From Vibrio sp. Of7-15 (GTDB lineage: Bacteria > Pseudomonadota > Gammaproteobacteria > Enterobacterales > Vibrionaceae): a DNA stretch of 64,000 nt. A program made the translations under genes and the position numbers. Location of the stretch: the NCBI RefSeq assembly GCF_022347565.1, contig NZ_JAKRGH010000006.1, positions 62,001-126,000 of the forward strand. The letters are read 5' to 3'. Below the pieces are notes generated by a model, which was not told where the DNA came from, did no database searches, and saw only the letters and a list, made by a program, of their open reading frames with translations. This document shows, one piece after another, positions 9,641 to 18,234 of the stretch (positions are counted from its first letter, which is position 1; each line of letters opens with the position of its first letter).

Positions 9641-9684
9641 AAGAGCCATTAACGTTGCTAAGTAAGGGGGGAGTAATGGCTCTT
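9641..9684 (-). terminator. 11-bp inverted repeat after the acetyltransferase gene
   Basis: AAGAGCCATTA and TAATGGCTCTT are perfectly complementary with a 22-base G-rich loop. It begins seven bases downstream of the acetyltransferase stop codon on the minus strand, which fits a terminator, but no T-run follows, so it may instead be an RNA-stabilising 3' hairpin. Confidence 0.45.
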
Positions 9685-9690
9685 CTGAAA

Positions 9691-10176
9691 TTACAGTGGT
9701 TTTGAGAATGGCACGTCAATTTTTTTGCTCATCATGCAGCTTTGACGTCGTGGGATAAAGTCGTGATTTTCATAAAAAGTACGAGCTCCACTGTTACCAA
9801 TATTGGTTTCCAGCATTAAAGCATGAGCCCCAGCTTCGGTAATGACTTCTTCTATTTTGGGAATAACAATGCTGCCAATACCTTTGCTACGCCAGTCTGG
9901 CTTGATATAGAACTGATCGATCAATGCAATACGGCCACCATGCTCGACGCTGAAGCTGTACGTGAGAATGATATAGCCAACCAGCTCCGTGTGTTTATTT
10001 TCGGTCATTTCTATTTGAAATACATGGCCGAGTTGAGGTTGATCTAGCACTGCTTTTAATGCCGGCAGTGTGTCGTTAGCGTTAATGGACAGCAGCTCAA
10101 AATCATAGAGCTCTTGAATAAGGGTCAGTATCGGTGAAAGTTCATCTAGCGTTGGAGTTGTCAGTGAAATATTCAT
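9691..10176 (-). CDS. GNAT-family N-acetyltransferase
   Basis: A 161-residue single-domain GNAT protein. The acetyl-CoA-binding loop is visible as KPDWRSKGIGSIVIPKIE (the R/Q-x-x-G-x-G/A motif region), preceded by the strand IALIDQFYI and followed by LMLETNIGNSGARTFYENHDF, which is the usual C-terminal helix and strand. The substrate cannot be deduced. AGGCAG precedes the ATG. It lies upstream of radD on the same strand, with 169 bp and a hairpin in between, so is probably transcribed separately. Confidence 0.88.
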   Translation of the reverse strand: MNISLTTPTLDELSPILTLIQELYDFELLSINANDTLPALKAVLDQPQLGHVFQIEMTENKHTELVGYIILTYSFSVEHGGRIALIDQFYIKPDWRSKGIGSIVIPKIEEVITEAGAHALMLETNIGNSGARTFYENHDFIPRRQSCMMSKKIDVPFSKPL

Positions 10177-10485
10177 AGTCTGCCTAAAGTTAGCTTATTG
10201 TTGTTTGTTCTCTTAAAGTTATGTGACTACCTAAATTGAGATTGGTTCTCTCGCAAGTAGTTATAGTGTGAGATGAAGAAACATGCAATGGTCATCTTTG
10301 TGTCGCAGGCTACTTAAGTATAGTTTGTACTGATAAATTTACTGATAACTAATGCGTTGAAGGGTAGGACTTTTTATGCAAATTCTTCATACCCAATGAG
10401 GCGTGATGCCAGATAGAGAAAGGCGTACCTAGTATCTTGAAGTTGCTTGAGTATAATGGCTGCCAATAACAGCAAAGAGGTATTC
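10177..10485. other. Intergenic region with likely rsuA promoter
   Basis: No gene is seen. TATAAT at 10452-10457 is a perfect -10 element, but only a poor -35 is found at 17 bp. If used, transcription would begin near 10464, which supports the downstream rsuA start at 10486 rather than one at 10447. Confidence 0.4.
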
Positions 10486-11187
10486 ATGCGTTTAGATAAA
10501 TTTTTGTGCGAGACATTAGGTGTAACTCGAAAAGAGGCCACAATTTTACTTCGTAAAGGTGAAATTACCGTCAACGACGTTGTGCAAAAGAGCGGCTCAG
10601 TAAAAGTCAGTGACAATTGTGATGTTGAGTGGCAGGAGCGTAAGCTAGAGCTGCAAGGTCCGCGTTACATCATGTTATACAAGCCAGATGGTTTTGTGTG
10701 TTCGCATGAAGATTCGAATAATCCAACAGCATTCGAGTTGCTGGATGAAGTGAATATGGACAAATTGCACTTTGCGGGTCGTTTAGATGTGGATACTACA
10801 GGTTTAGTTTTGATCACGGACGATGGTCAGTGGTCTCACCGCATTACGTCACCAAAGCATGAATGCGCCAAAGTCTATCGAGCTTGGTTAGCGGATCCTG
10901 TTGGCGACGAATACATTGAAAAATTCAAAGAAGGCATCGAGCTTCGTAGTGAGCGTAATCTAACTCGCCCGGCGGAATTAGAAGTGCGTGCTGAAAGTGA
11001 AGTTTTGCTTACGATTCATGAAGGGAAGTACCATCAAGTTAAACGAATGTTTGCTGCGCTTGGTAACAAAGTTGAAGAATTGCACCGCGAAAAAGTGGGA
11101 GCGATTGAGCTTGACGAAGATTTAGAACCAGGTGAATACCGCTACTTAACCGCAGAAGAAGTTGAGTCTGTGTGGGCTAAAAAATAA
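10486..11187 (+). CDS. rsuA: 16S rRNA pseudouridine(516) synthase RsuA
   Basis: A 233-residue pseudouridine synthase. An N-terminal S4 RNA-binding domain (about residues 1-55, start MRLDKFLCETLGVTR) precedes the catalytic domain with the key Asp in AGRLDVDTTGLVL. The C-terminal KYHQVKRMFAALGN and VEELHRE segments are those of RsuA, which modifies U516 of 16S rRNA. AGAGG ends six bases before the ATG at 10486; an in-frame start at 10447 would add 13 residues not found in the family. Confidence 0.94.
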   Translation: MRLDKFLCETLGVTRKEATILLRKGEITVNDVVQKSGSVKVSDNCDVEWQERKLELQGPRYIMLYKPDGFVCSHEDSNNPTAFELLDEVNMDKLHFAGRLDVDTTGLVLITDDGQWSHRITSPKHECAKVYRAWLADPVGDEYIEKFKEGIELRSERNLTRPAELEVRAESEVLLTIHEGKYHQVKRMFAALGNKVEELHREKVGAIELDEDLEPGEYRYLTAEEVESVWAKK

Positions 11188-11221
11188 CCTTTTCTTGTTT
11201 TTGATATTTGGCTCTATAGTG

Positions 11222-11250
11222 AGGACGGTGATTGCCGTCCTTTATTTTAT
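11222..11250 (+). terminator. Terminator after rsuA
   Basis: AGGACGG and CCGTCCT pair around a short loop and are followed by TTATTTTAT. Confidence 0.7.
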
Positions 11251-11408
11251 CTAGTGGGTTATTTTCAGGGTGTTGTATTGAAAATAACCATTAATGATAC
11301 ATAACGTGTTAATATGTTTTCTCCTCCCCATATTTCCAATTAGAACGCATGCTTTAAAGCTAAATCTCGATTTAGTTAGGCATCTTGTTTTTTGTATTTA
11401 GGAGCTTC

Positions 11409-12599
11409 ATGAATACGTCTGAAAACCCCAAACTCGATATTGTGTTGATTGTTATTTTAGGTGCCATCGCCGCATTAACACCATTGGCAATCGATATGTA
11501 TCTACCAGCAATGCCAGCCATTGCATCTGATTTAGGCGTCACTTCAGGGGCTGTTCAAACAACATTAACCGCATACACAGCCGGTTTCGCCATTGGTCAG
11601 TTACTGCATGGTCCGTTAGCAGACAGCTACGGCCGTAAACCTGTTTTATTGATTGGTGCGGCTTTTTTTGCTTTGGCAGCAATAGTCAGTGCAACTACAA
11701 CCGGTATTGAAGCATTAACTTGGGTCCGAACGGCACAAGGTTTTGCTGGCGCTGCTGCTGCTGTGGTTATTCAAGCAATCGTACGTGATATGTTTGATCG
11801 TGAAGATTTTGCCCGGATGATGTCATTCATTACGTTAGTGATGACGGTTGCGCCTTTGGCCGCGCCAATGATCGGTGGCTATTTAGCGGTTTGGTTTGGG
11901 TGGCGATCTATTTTTTGGTTATTGGCTTTGATTGCGGTGTTAGTGATTCTTTCTGTGTTATGGAAAATTCCAGAAACATTAGCCGCAGAAAACCGCCAAC
12001 CATTAAGACTTGGAACTACATTACGTAATTACGCTAGATTATTTAGAAATCCTGTGGCTATGGGGTTCATTTTCAGCGGGGCTTTTTCATTTGCAGGCAT
12101 GTTCTCTTTCTTAACGGCAGGGGCATTTGTTTATATTGACTTATATGGCGTAAGCCCTGAAAACTTTGGATATTTCTTTGGCTTGAATATTGTTTGCCTG
12201 ATGTTCATGACTAGCTTCAATGGTCGGTTAGTGAAAAAAATGGGGTCACACTGGATGCTACGCTTTGGTTTAAGCATTCAGCTGCTAGCTGGAGTGTCCT
12301 TAGCGGTTGGTCTGGTTCTGGATTTAGGATTATGGGGCATCGTGGTACCAGTTATGCTGTTTGTTGGTACGATTTCCATTATAGGTAGTAATACAATGGG
12401 GTTGTTGTTGAGTCAGTACCCTAGTATGGCAGGCACCGCTTCATCTTTGGCTGGTACATTACGATTTGGTACTGGAACGGTCATTGGCGGTATTGTTGCC
12501 ATCTTGCCAGAATCAAGCGCATGGCCAATGGCATTTACTATGGCTGCGTGTTCTGTATTATCTGCCCTGTGTTACTGGACATTAGCAAGAAAAGCATAA
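11409..12599 (+). CDS. Bcr/CflA-family multidrug efflux transporter
   Basis: A 396-residue major-facilitator protein with about 12 predicted membrane helices. The start of helix 1 (IVLIVILGAIAALTPLAIDMYLPAMP) is characteristic of Bcr/CflA drug:proton antiporters, as is the motif A loop GPLADSYGRKPVLL between helices 2 and 3, and the GFAGAAAAVVIQAIVRDM segment. Members export bicyclomycin, sulfonamides or chloramphenicol; the substrate here is not known. TAGGAG before the ATG at 11409 decides the start. The DUF2913 gene begins 20 bp after the stop, so both are likely in one operon. Confidence 0.93.
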   Translation: MNTSENPKLDIVLIVILGAIAALTPLAIDMYLPAMPAIASDLGVTSGAVQTTLTAYTAGFAIGQLLHGPLADSYGRKPVLLIGAAFFALAAIVSATTTGIEALTWVRTAQGFAGAAAAVVIQAIVRDMFDREDFARMMSFITLVMTVAPLAAPMIGGYLAVWFGWRSIFWLLALIAVLVILSVLWKIPETLAAENRQPLRLGTTLRNYARLFRNPVAMGFIFSGAFSFAGMFSFLTAGAFVYIDLYGVSPENFGYFFGLNIVCLMFMTSFNGRLVKKMGSHWMLRFGLSIQLLAGVSLAVGLVLDLGLWGIVVPVMLFVGTISIIGSNTMGLLLSQYPSMAGTASSLAGTLRFGTGTVIGGIVAILPESSAWPMAFTMAACSVLSALCYWTLARKA

Positions 12600-12619
12600 T
12601 TTTGGAGTTAGAGTCATTC

Positions 12620-13285
12620 ATGTCGACAGTGTATTACCAAGAAATTCAACATGTGGTTAATCAAGGTTTAGCCGAGCTAAGTGAAGAGCAGGCAAAAGGC
12701 CGCGTACCGAAAAATCCAGTAAGTGAAACCCACTTTATTGTTCGTTGGGTAACAAAAGCGATAAAAACGCATCGCTTTGATCGTTGTGTAGTAAAAGATC
12801 TTATGGGCTGGCAACAGGAAGGCCGTAGTAAAGGTACTTCTGCTGGTCTGAAAGTTCGATTTGAACATATATCAGCGCTGTATGGGCATGTAGTGCCAGT
12901 AGAAAGTGATGTAAAAAAAATTACTCAAGATGATATTACTGCTCTGTTAACACAGTTTGAAGAAGAATCATGGTTTGTTGTGACTGATCATGAAATCTCT
13001 GGCAAGGCAAAATTATTTTCTGATGGTGATAATTCATTAGTTGTGTGTAAAGCTAAGCTTGAAAGTGTGTTTTCAGATGGGATCTTAGCTAAACCACTTA
13101 CATGCTACGTTCGTGGTAACCACAATGAGTTTTTAGAAATGACCGCAAAGGCGGGTTTATTGGTTCACAAAAAATCAGACTATAAGTCGATTGTGAAATA
13201 CCATGGTGAATACCAAATTTGGCCAGAGAACCAAAGTTCTGAATTGGCAGAGTTACCTCTGAGTTTTATGCCAAGCGTTAAATAA
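12620..13285 (+). CDS. DUF2913-type cytoplasmic protein
   Basis: A 221-residue soluble protein that I match, with moderate confidence, to the DUF2913 family known mainly from vibrios and enterobacteria. No catalytic motif is obvious. The N-terminal part (YQEIQHVVNQGLAELSEEQA, RVPKNPVSETHFIVRWV) is the best-conserved region in my recollection. The frame extends upstream into the transporter gene, but the ATG at 12620 follows GGAG/GAG sequences and makes a natural 20-bp gap. A short inverted repeat follows. Confidence 0.75.
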   Translation: MSTVYYQEIQHVVNQGLAELSEEQAKGRVPKNPVSETHFIVRWVTKAIKTHRFDRCVVKDLMGWQQEGRSKGTSAGLKVRFEHISALYGHVVPVESDVKKITQDDITALLTQFEEESWFVVTDHEISGKAKLFSDGDNSLVVCKAKLESVFSDGILAKPLTCYVRGNHNEFLEMTAKAGLLVHKKSDYKSIVKYHGEYQIWPENQSSELAELPLSFMPSVK

Positions 13286-13298
13286 AGCGTTATATTAC

Positions 13299-13328
13299 AA
13301 GGCTGCTAGTTCATGTGTTGGCAGCCTT
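13299..13328. terminator. Hairpin between converging genes
   Basis: AAGGCTGC and GCAGCCTT form an 8-bp stem around a 14-base loop, between the DUF2913 gene and ybjT. The T-content behind it is low on both strands, so it is a weak terminator candidate. Confidence 0.4.
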
Positions 13329-14757
13329 AGTCTTTCTCAGCTTTGTGGGATATTGATTTTGCCATCCCTTTAAATATAAATAGGTGCGTTGGCATCATAG
13401 CAAACCAATATAGCAATCCTTTAAAACCAGCAGGATGCCACCAAGCTCTGACATCGAGCTCTCTTTTATCGCCCATGTCGGTAATGGTGAATTCAAGCCT
13501 TCCTAATCCAGGTGCTTTCATTCCAAACAGTAATGAAACAAATTTATTCTCTTCCACTTTAATTATTTTCCATGAATCAATATGATCCCCGGTCTTGAGT
13601 TCATCAGGAAAGGCTCGCCTTCTTGTGGTGGCATTTCCTCCACAGAGTACATCTATCCACTCTCTTATTCGCCATAAATAGTTGGCATAAAAATACTCAT
13701 GGCTTCCACCTAGTGTTTTAATGGTACTCCATAATTGTTCAGAGGAGGCGGTGGTTTGTACTTTATAGCCCGTTTGTTTGGGGTAATAACCATAGCCTGT
13801 TTGCCACCTTGTTAGGGCTGATGGATCAAACCCCCAGAGGTTGTTTCTGATTGCTTCGTTTTCATGGTTGAGTGCTTCATCAACTGATTCTTCAAATGTA
13901 AGCAATCGCTGTGGATAGCGTTTACAGATAGCTTGATTATCGGCGGGTAGGTTATGTTTTATACCACTGACTAAAGCACTGGCGATATCATGTGGAACCG
14001 AAGTGACTACTTTGAGCCAATAAGTGGAGAGCTTGAGTGGAAAAAAAGGTAAAGACACCATTCTTAGCCTCTTCCCTGTTTGATTAGCCAGTACCTGCAT
14101 CTGTTGCTCATAACTGATTATTTCTGGGCCTGCTACGTCAAAAACTTGATGTCTTTCTGGTTCGGAGTCTAATAATTTCAGCAAGTAATAAATAAGGTTT
14201 GGTAATGCGATAGGGGCTGATAAGGAAGCTACGCCTTTAGGAGCAATCAGTAAAGGTAGGTGATACACAAAATCGCGCATAACTTCAAAAGCAGCAGAGC
14301 CTGAGCCAATAATAATACCAGCTCTTAATTCTGTAATCGGAATTTCGCTTTGGCGTAAAATGTCTCCTGTTGCTTTTCTTGTTGCTAAATGCGCCGAGGT
14401 GCCTTTTTGAGGCTGGATGGCGCTTAAATAAATAACATGCTTTATTTTGCTTTTTTTAAGAGCGTCACGGAAGTTATGCGCTAAATCTAACTCATAATCA
14501 ATAAAATCGTGGCCATGCGCCATGCCATGAACCAGAAAAAGCACCACATCATGCTGGTGTAATAGTTGGGGTAGAGCAGAAGGAGATTTTAAATCTAGAG
14601 GGTGTAAATTAAGATTTTTGTATTTATGCCAGCCACGATGCTGCAATGGCTTGATGTTACGGGCAGTGGCGGTGACTTGATAGCCTTTTTGTACTAGAAC
14701 GGGTGTGAGATGGCTGCCAACATAACCGGAAGCGCCAATAATTAGTATTCGTTGCAT
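13327..14757 (-). CDS. ybjT: YbjT-like NAD(P)-binding protein with DUF2867 domain
   Basis: A 476-residue protein, the same length as E. coli YbjT. An atypical short-chain dehydrogenase/NmrA-type Rossmann domain starts with ILIIGASGYVGSHL and covers about residues 1-300; ITELRAGIIIGSGSAAFEVMRD is a clear YbjT signature. The C-terminal 150 residues form a DUF2867 domain (LLFGMKAPGLGRLEF), ending in a hydrophobic segment that may touch the membrane. The reaction is not known. It is monocistronic here. In E. coli ybjT lies in the same region as ybjL and grxA, which are also in this window but 28 kb away. Confidence 0.88.
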   Translation of the reverse strand: MQRILIIGASGYVGSHLTPVLVQKGYQVTATARNIKPLQHRGWHKYKNLNLHPLDLKSPSALPQLLHQHDVVLFLVHGMAHGHDFIDYELDLAHNFRDALKKSKIKHVIYLSAIQPQKGTSAHLATRKATGDILRQSEIPITELRAGIIIGSGSAAFEVMRDFVYHLPLLIAPKGVASLSAPIALPNLIYYLLKLLDSEPERHQVFDVAGPEIISYEQQMQVLANQTGKRLRMVSLPFFPLKLSTYWLKVVTSVPHDIASALVSGIKHNLPADNQAICKRYPQRLLTFEESVDEALNHENEAIRNNLWGFDPSALTRWQTGYGYYPKQTGYKVQTTASSEQLWSTIKTLGGSHEYFYANYLWRIREWIDVLCGGNATTRRRAFPDELKTGDHIDSWKIIKVEENKFVSLLFGMKAPGLGRLEFTITDMGDKRELDVRAWWHPAGFKGLLYWFAMMPTHLFIFKGMAKSISHKAEKD

Positions 14758-15094
14758 AGCCCCTGCTCATCCATATGCCGATTTGAATGCCATGATTTAT
14801 TTGAATGTTTTTATTATCCCTAATATGAATGTAGTGAAGATTCGTGGGATTGTCTGTAGTGTGCTTTTTGTCAAAACATTATGGTGATAATGCATGTTTA
14901 TAAGAGGAAATGTGTAATTTTATGGCTATATGTAAATAGATTCATTTAATATTTGGTAAATGGGTCTAAAAAACTTTCTCAAAGTGAGATATTGCTGTAA
15001 ATTTCGCAGTCTAATTTGTTGTGATATCAATCGTATGTGATAAGCAATATTTATTGAATACGATTGATATGACAAGCTGGAATAGAGAGGGACA
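14758..15094. other. Intergenic region upstream of the AttE-type ATPase
   Basis: AT-rich, no gene seen. The main structure is the 13-bp inverted repeat at 15024-15070, described separately. The downstream end carries the AGAGAGGG ribosome-binding site of the ATPase gene. Confidence 0.5.
15024..15070. repeat. Perfect 13-bp inverted repeat before the export cassette
   Basis: ATATCAATCGTAT (15024-15036) and ATACGATTGATAT (15058-15070) are exact reverse complements with a 21-base spacer that itself contains CAAT-ATTT-ATTG. It ends 25 bp before the ATPase start codon. It could be a regulator operator or a leader hairpin in the mRNA; there is no T-run to make it a terminator. Confidence 0.7.
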
Positions 15095-15766
15095 ATGTTA
15101 CGGCTGGTCAACCTAAACAAAGGGTATTTAGATGGCGATGAATTTCATCCTGTGCTTCAAGGGGCTGAATTAACGCTTGAGCAAGGGTGTCAGGTGGCTT
15201 TGATGGGGGAGAGTGGCTCTGGCAAAAGCACTTTACTCAACTTAATTGCAGGCTTGGATGGCATTGATTCCGGTGAGATTTGGTTTTCTGATGTGAGCAT
15301 GCATTCAATCTCTGAGCGTGAGCGTACCGCATACAGACGCAACAATATCGGCCTTATTTTCCAGCAGTTTAATTTACTCCCCACTCTTACCATTGCCGAC
15401 AATATTCGTTTTTGCCGCCAGTTAAAGGGAATGCCTGAAGATACCGGTTTATGGCGACAAATCCTCTCCTCTCTTGATTTGATGCCATTGCTTGGTCGTT
15501 ACCCTGAAGAAGTGTCTGGTGGACAACAACAACGCGCAGCCATTGCCAGAGCATTATACATGGAGCCGAAGGTACTACTGGCAGATGAACCAACCGGAAG
15601 CTTAGATGAACGTAATGCGGAAGCGGTCATGCGGTTGTTAACGAACTTATCTCGTGAGCTTCATTGCAGTTTGTTACTGGTCACTCATAGTGAGTCCGTT
15701 GCTGATCATCTAGAAGGAAAGGTTCGACTGCAAGGGGGCCAGTTGCATGTCACTGCCCGTAGTTAA
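15095..15766 (+). CDS. LolD/MacB-type ABC transporter ATPase (AttE-like)
   Basis: A 223-residue ATP-binding subunit. Walker A is GESGSGKST, the Q-loop lies in FQQFNLLPTLT, the signature is VSGGQQQRAAIARAL, Walker B is VLLADEPTG, and the switch His is in LLVTHS. The closest group is the LolD/MacB ATPases that work with FtsX-fold permeases as mechanotransmitters rather than true substrate pumps. The next gene overlaps by 20 bp and encodes such a permease, and an AttH-like protein follows; this order matches the AttEFGH cassettes. A good GAGAGGG ribosome-binding site is present. Confidence 0.92.
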   Translation: MLRLVNLNKGYLDGDEFHPVLQGAELTLEQGCQVALMGESGSGKSTLLNLIAGLDGIDSGEIWFSDVSMHSISERERTAYRRNNIGLIFQQFNLLPTLTIADNIRFCRQLKGMPEDTGLWRQILSSLDLMPLLGRYPEEVSGGQQQRAAIARALYMEPKVLLADEPTGSLDERNAEAVMRLLTNLSRELHCSLLLVTHSESVADHLEGKVRLQGGQLHVTARS

Positions 15767-18206
15767 AGCACTATTAGGCCATTATCGTCGTCACCCTTTA
15801 CAAATCTTATTGGTTTGGCTTGGTTTAACTTTTGGTGTTGCTTTATTGGTGGGTGTTTTGGCTGTGAACCACCATGCGAAACAGAGCTACAGCCAAGGTG
15901 AGAAACTTTTTTCCAACCCTTTTCCTTACCGTGTTCGGGCTGAGCAACGTGGTGAAAAAGTACCGCAAGGCTTTTATATCCAGCTTAGGCGAGAAGGCTT
16001 TAAGCAATGTGTTCCTATTGAGTACTTATCCTTAGAAACCAGCGACAATATAGATATTAATCTGATCGGTATTGACCCTGTGGTAATGATTAATTTATTA
16101 CCCAATGTGAGTATCGGCAATATTCCTACTTTAGATCTAATGAGGCCCCCGTATCCGGTGATGGTGGGGCAATCTTTGTCTGACTACATGGGGTTCAGGC
16201 ATGGTGAGTACATTACATTAAATGACGGTACTCGCTTAGGGCCAATTAAGGTCGTCAGTAATAATGTTCTTCCTGGTTCACGGGTGATTGCTGACATTGC
16301 CTTGATTCGTATGATCAGAAAAAATGCTGGGTTTAGCTTAGTTGCTTGTGGCCAACTTAACTCTTCTCAGGTCGATAAAATTTCAGAACTCCTTCCACCC
16401 GGCTTGATCATTGAACAAAATAAACAGGCCGAATTAGAGCCACTCACCCGAGCTTTTCATTTAAATCTGCTCGCCATGGGGATGCTGGCTTTTGTTGTTG
16501 GTCTGTTCATTTTTTATCAGGCCATGTCTCTTTCATTTGTGCAAAGGCAACCTTTGGTTGGTGTCTTGCGTCAGATAGGGGTCTCTGGCTGGCAATTGAC
16601 TATGGCTTTACTGGTCGAGATTTCTTTATGGGTAATGCTGAGTTGGGCTAGTGGTAATGTGGCTGGTTTAGCTTTAGCGCAAAAGTTAATGCCGACGGTA
16701 TCTGCCAGTCTGAATGATCTTTATAAGGCGAATGTTGATTTAACTGTGCAATGGAGCTGGGAATGGAGTGGGCTTAGCTTACTTATGGTGATTGCTGGTT
16801 GTTTGTTAGCCTGTGGGTGGCCATTAGTGCGATTAATTCGGTCTCGCCCTATTCGCTTATCAGCGAGATTATCGTTGATTCGTTTTGCTGGTCGTGAATT
16901 TGGTTGGCAAGCTATGTTTGCTTGTATTTTTTGTGTTGCCGCTGTTGCGGTGGCCGTTTATCAAATGCCTCATGAGCAAATGGCCGGTTTTGTATTAATT
17001 GCATTGCTCCTGATCAGTGTGGGTCTGATCATGCCATTTATTATTTGGAAAGTATTTTCAGGCCTATCTGTTATTTTGCCCGGAGTTCGTAGCCGTTGGT
17101 TTTTTGCTGATGCAGCCGCAAGCCTAAGCTACCGAGGAGTTGCTGCCATGGCGTTTATGCTGGCTTTAGCCTCGAACGTAGGCATTGAAACTATGGTCGG
17201 AAGTTTTAGAGCTACAACCGATAGTTGGTTAAGCCAGCGTCTTGCTGCTGATATCTATATTCGACCGACAGCAAATTCAGCGCCAAGAATGAGCAGTTGG
17301 TTAGAAGAGCAACCAGAAGTAAAAGAAGTATGGTGGCAATGGCGTAAAGAGTTAGATAGCGATTATGGCACGCTGCAAGTAAGAAGCTTAGGAACCAGCA
17401 AGGGGGAAAACCAAGCGCTATCCATCAAAGTGGCGATTCCTGATTACTGGTACTACTTCCATAATAGCCATGGTGTGATGATCAGTGAGTCCATGGCACT
17501 AAAACTGAACCTTCAACCAGGAGACACATTAACTCTGCCAGAGCCTATTGGCCAAGATTGGAAGATTGTGGGTGTGTACTACGATTATGGTAATCCGTAC
17601 AACCAAGTACTGCTTTCACATTATCGGTGGTCAAATGCATTAACTGGTGAGGGTGATGTTGGACTTGGGGTGCTATTAAAGGAAGGTGCAGATCGGAAAG
17701 CGCTGCTTACCCAGATTGGGCAAGCATATCGTCTATCGCCTGAGAGAGTGCAAGATAACAGTAATATTCATAATCAAGCAATGCGGGTGTTTGATCGCAC
17801 ATTTGTCGTGACAGAAACCCTTGATCGACTAACACTTTTTATTGCTGTCTGTGGACTCTTTTTCGCGACATTAGCGGGTGAAATTTCAAGGCAGAGGCAG
17901 TTTGCACTATTACGTTGTATGGGAATGACTGGTCGAGAGTTAGTTATGCTTGGTGGTCTACAGCTCTTAGTGATTGGCTTTATTACTATGTTAGTAGCTT
18001 TGCCCCTTGGGCTTGTTTTAGCTCAGCTCTTAATTGATGTTGTTATGAAATACTCCTTTGGCTGGACCATGGAAATGACATTGTTCCCACTTAATTATAT
18101 GAAAACATTCGCTTTTGCATTGTTAGCTTTGATGGTCGCAGGTGCATGGCCTGTGTGGCGTATGATTAAGAGACCTGCAATTAGCTCGTTAAGAGATGCG
18201 CTTTAA
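15747..18206 (+). CDS. FtsX-fold ABC permease (AttF/AttG-like)
   Basis: An 819-residue permease. Membrane segments are seen near residues 15-37, at about 235-260, 285-310, 345-365, several between 380 and 480, and three in the last 120 residues. This is a duplicated FtsX arrangement with two large extracytoplasmic loops (about 40-230 and 500-680). The C-terminal FtsX domain contains LFFATLAGEISRQRQFALLR and MGMTGRELVML, typical of the family. It overlaps the ATPase gene by 20 bp and is followed by attH after 28 bp. The complex probably acts on an envelope substrate, unknown here. Confidence 0.9.
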   Translation: MSLPVVKALLGHYRRHPLQILLVWLGLTFGVALLVGVLAVNHHAKQSYSQGEKLFSNPFPYRVRAEQRGEKVPQGFYIQLRREGFKQCVPIEYLSLETSDNIDINLIGIDPVVMINLLPNVSIGNIPTLDLMRPPYPVMVGQSLSDYMGFRHGEYITLNDGTRLGPIKVVSNNVLPGSRVIADIALIRMIRKNAGFSLVACGQLNSSQVDKISELLPPGLIIEQNKQAELEPLTRAFHLNLLAMGMLAFVVGLFIFYQAMSLSFVQRQPLVGVLRQIGVSGWQLTMALLVEISLWVMLSWASGNVAGLALAQKLMPTVSASLNDLYKANVDLTVQWSWEWSGLSLLMVIAGCLLACGWPLVRLIRSRPIRLSARLSLIRFAGREFGWQAMFACIFCVAAVAVAVYQMPHEQMAGFVLIALLLISVGLIMPFIIWKVFSGLSVILPGVRSRWFFADAAASLSYRGVAAMAFMLALASNVGIETMVGSFRATTDSWLSQRLAADIYIRPTANSAPRMSSWLEEQPEVKEVWWQWRKELDSDYGTLQVRSLGTSKGENQALSIKVAIPDYWYYFHNSHGVMISESMALKLNLQPGDTLTLPEPIGQDWKIVGVYYDYGNPYNQVLLSHYRWSNALTGEGDVGLGVLLKEGADRKALLTQIGQAYRLSPERVQDNSNIHNQAMRVFDRTFVVTETLDRLTLFIAVCGLFFATLAGEISRQRQFALLRCMGMTGRELVMLGGLQLLVIGFITMLVALPLGLVLAQLLIDVVMKYSFGWTMEMTLFPLNYMKTFAFALLALMVAGAWPVWRMIKRPAISSLRDAL

Positions 18207-18234
18207 CTAACGAATAGAGTCAATGGATTGATAT

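Noticed and set aside
9522-9719. 66-residue N-terminal extension of RadD
   Set aside because: The family start MYTLRPYQQ is at 9521 and the upstream codons run into the hairpin and the end of the acetyltransferase gene.
10374-10616. 80-residue minus-strand frame over the rsuA start
   Set aside because: It overlaps the conserved S4 domain of rsuA on the other strand and resembles no protein.
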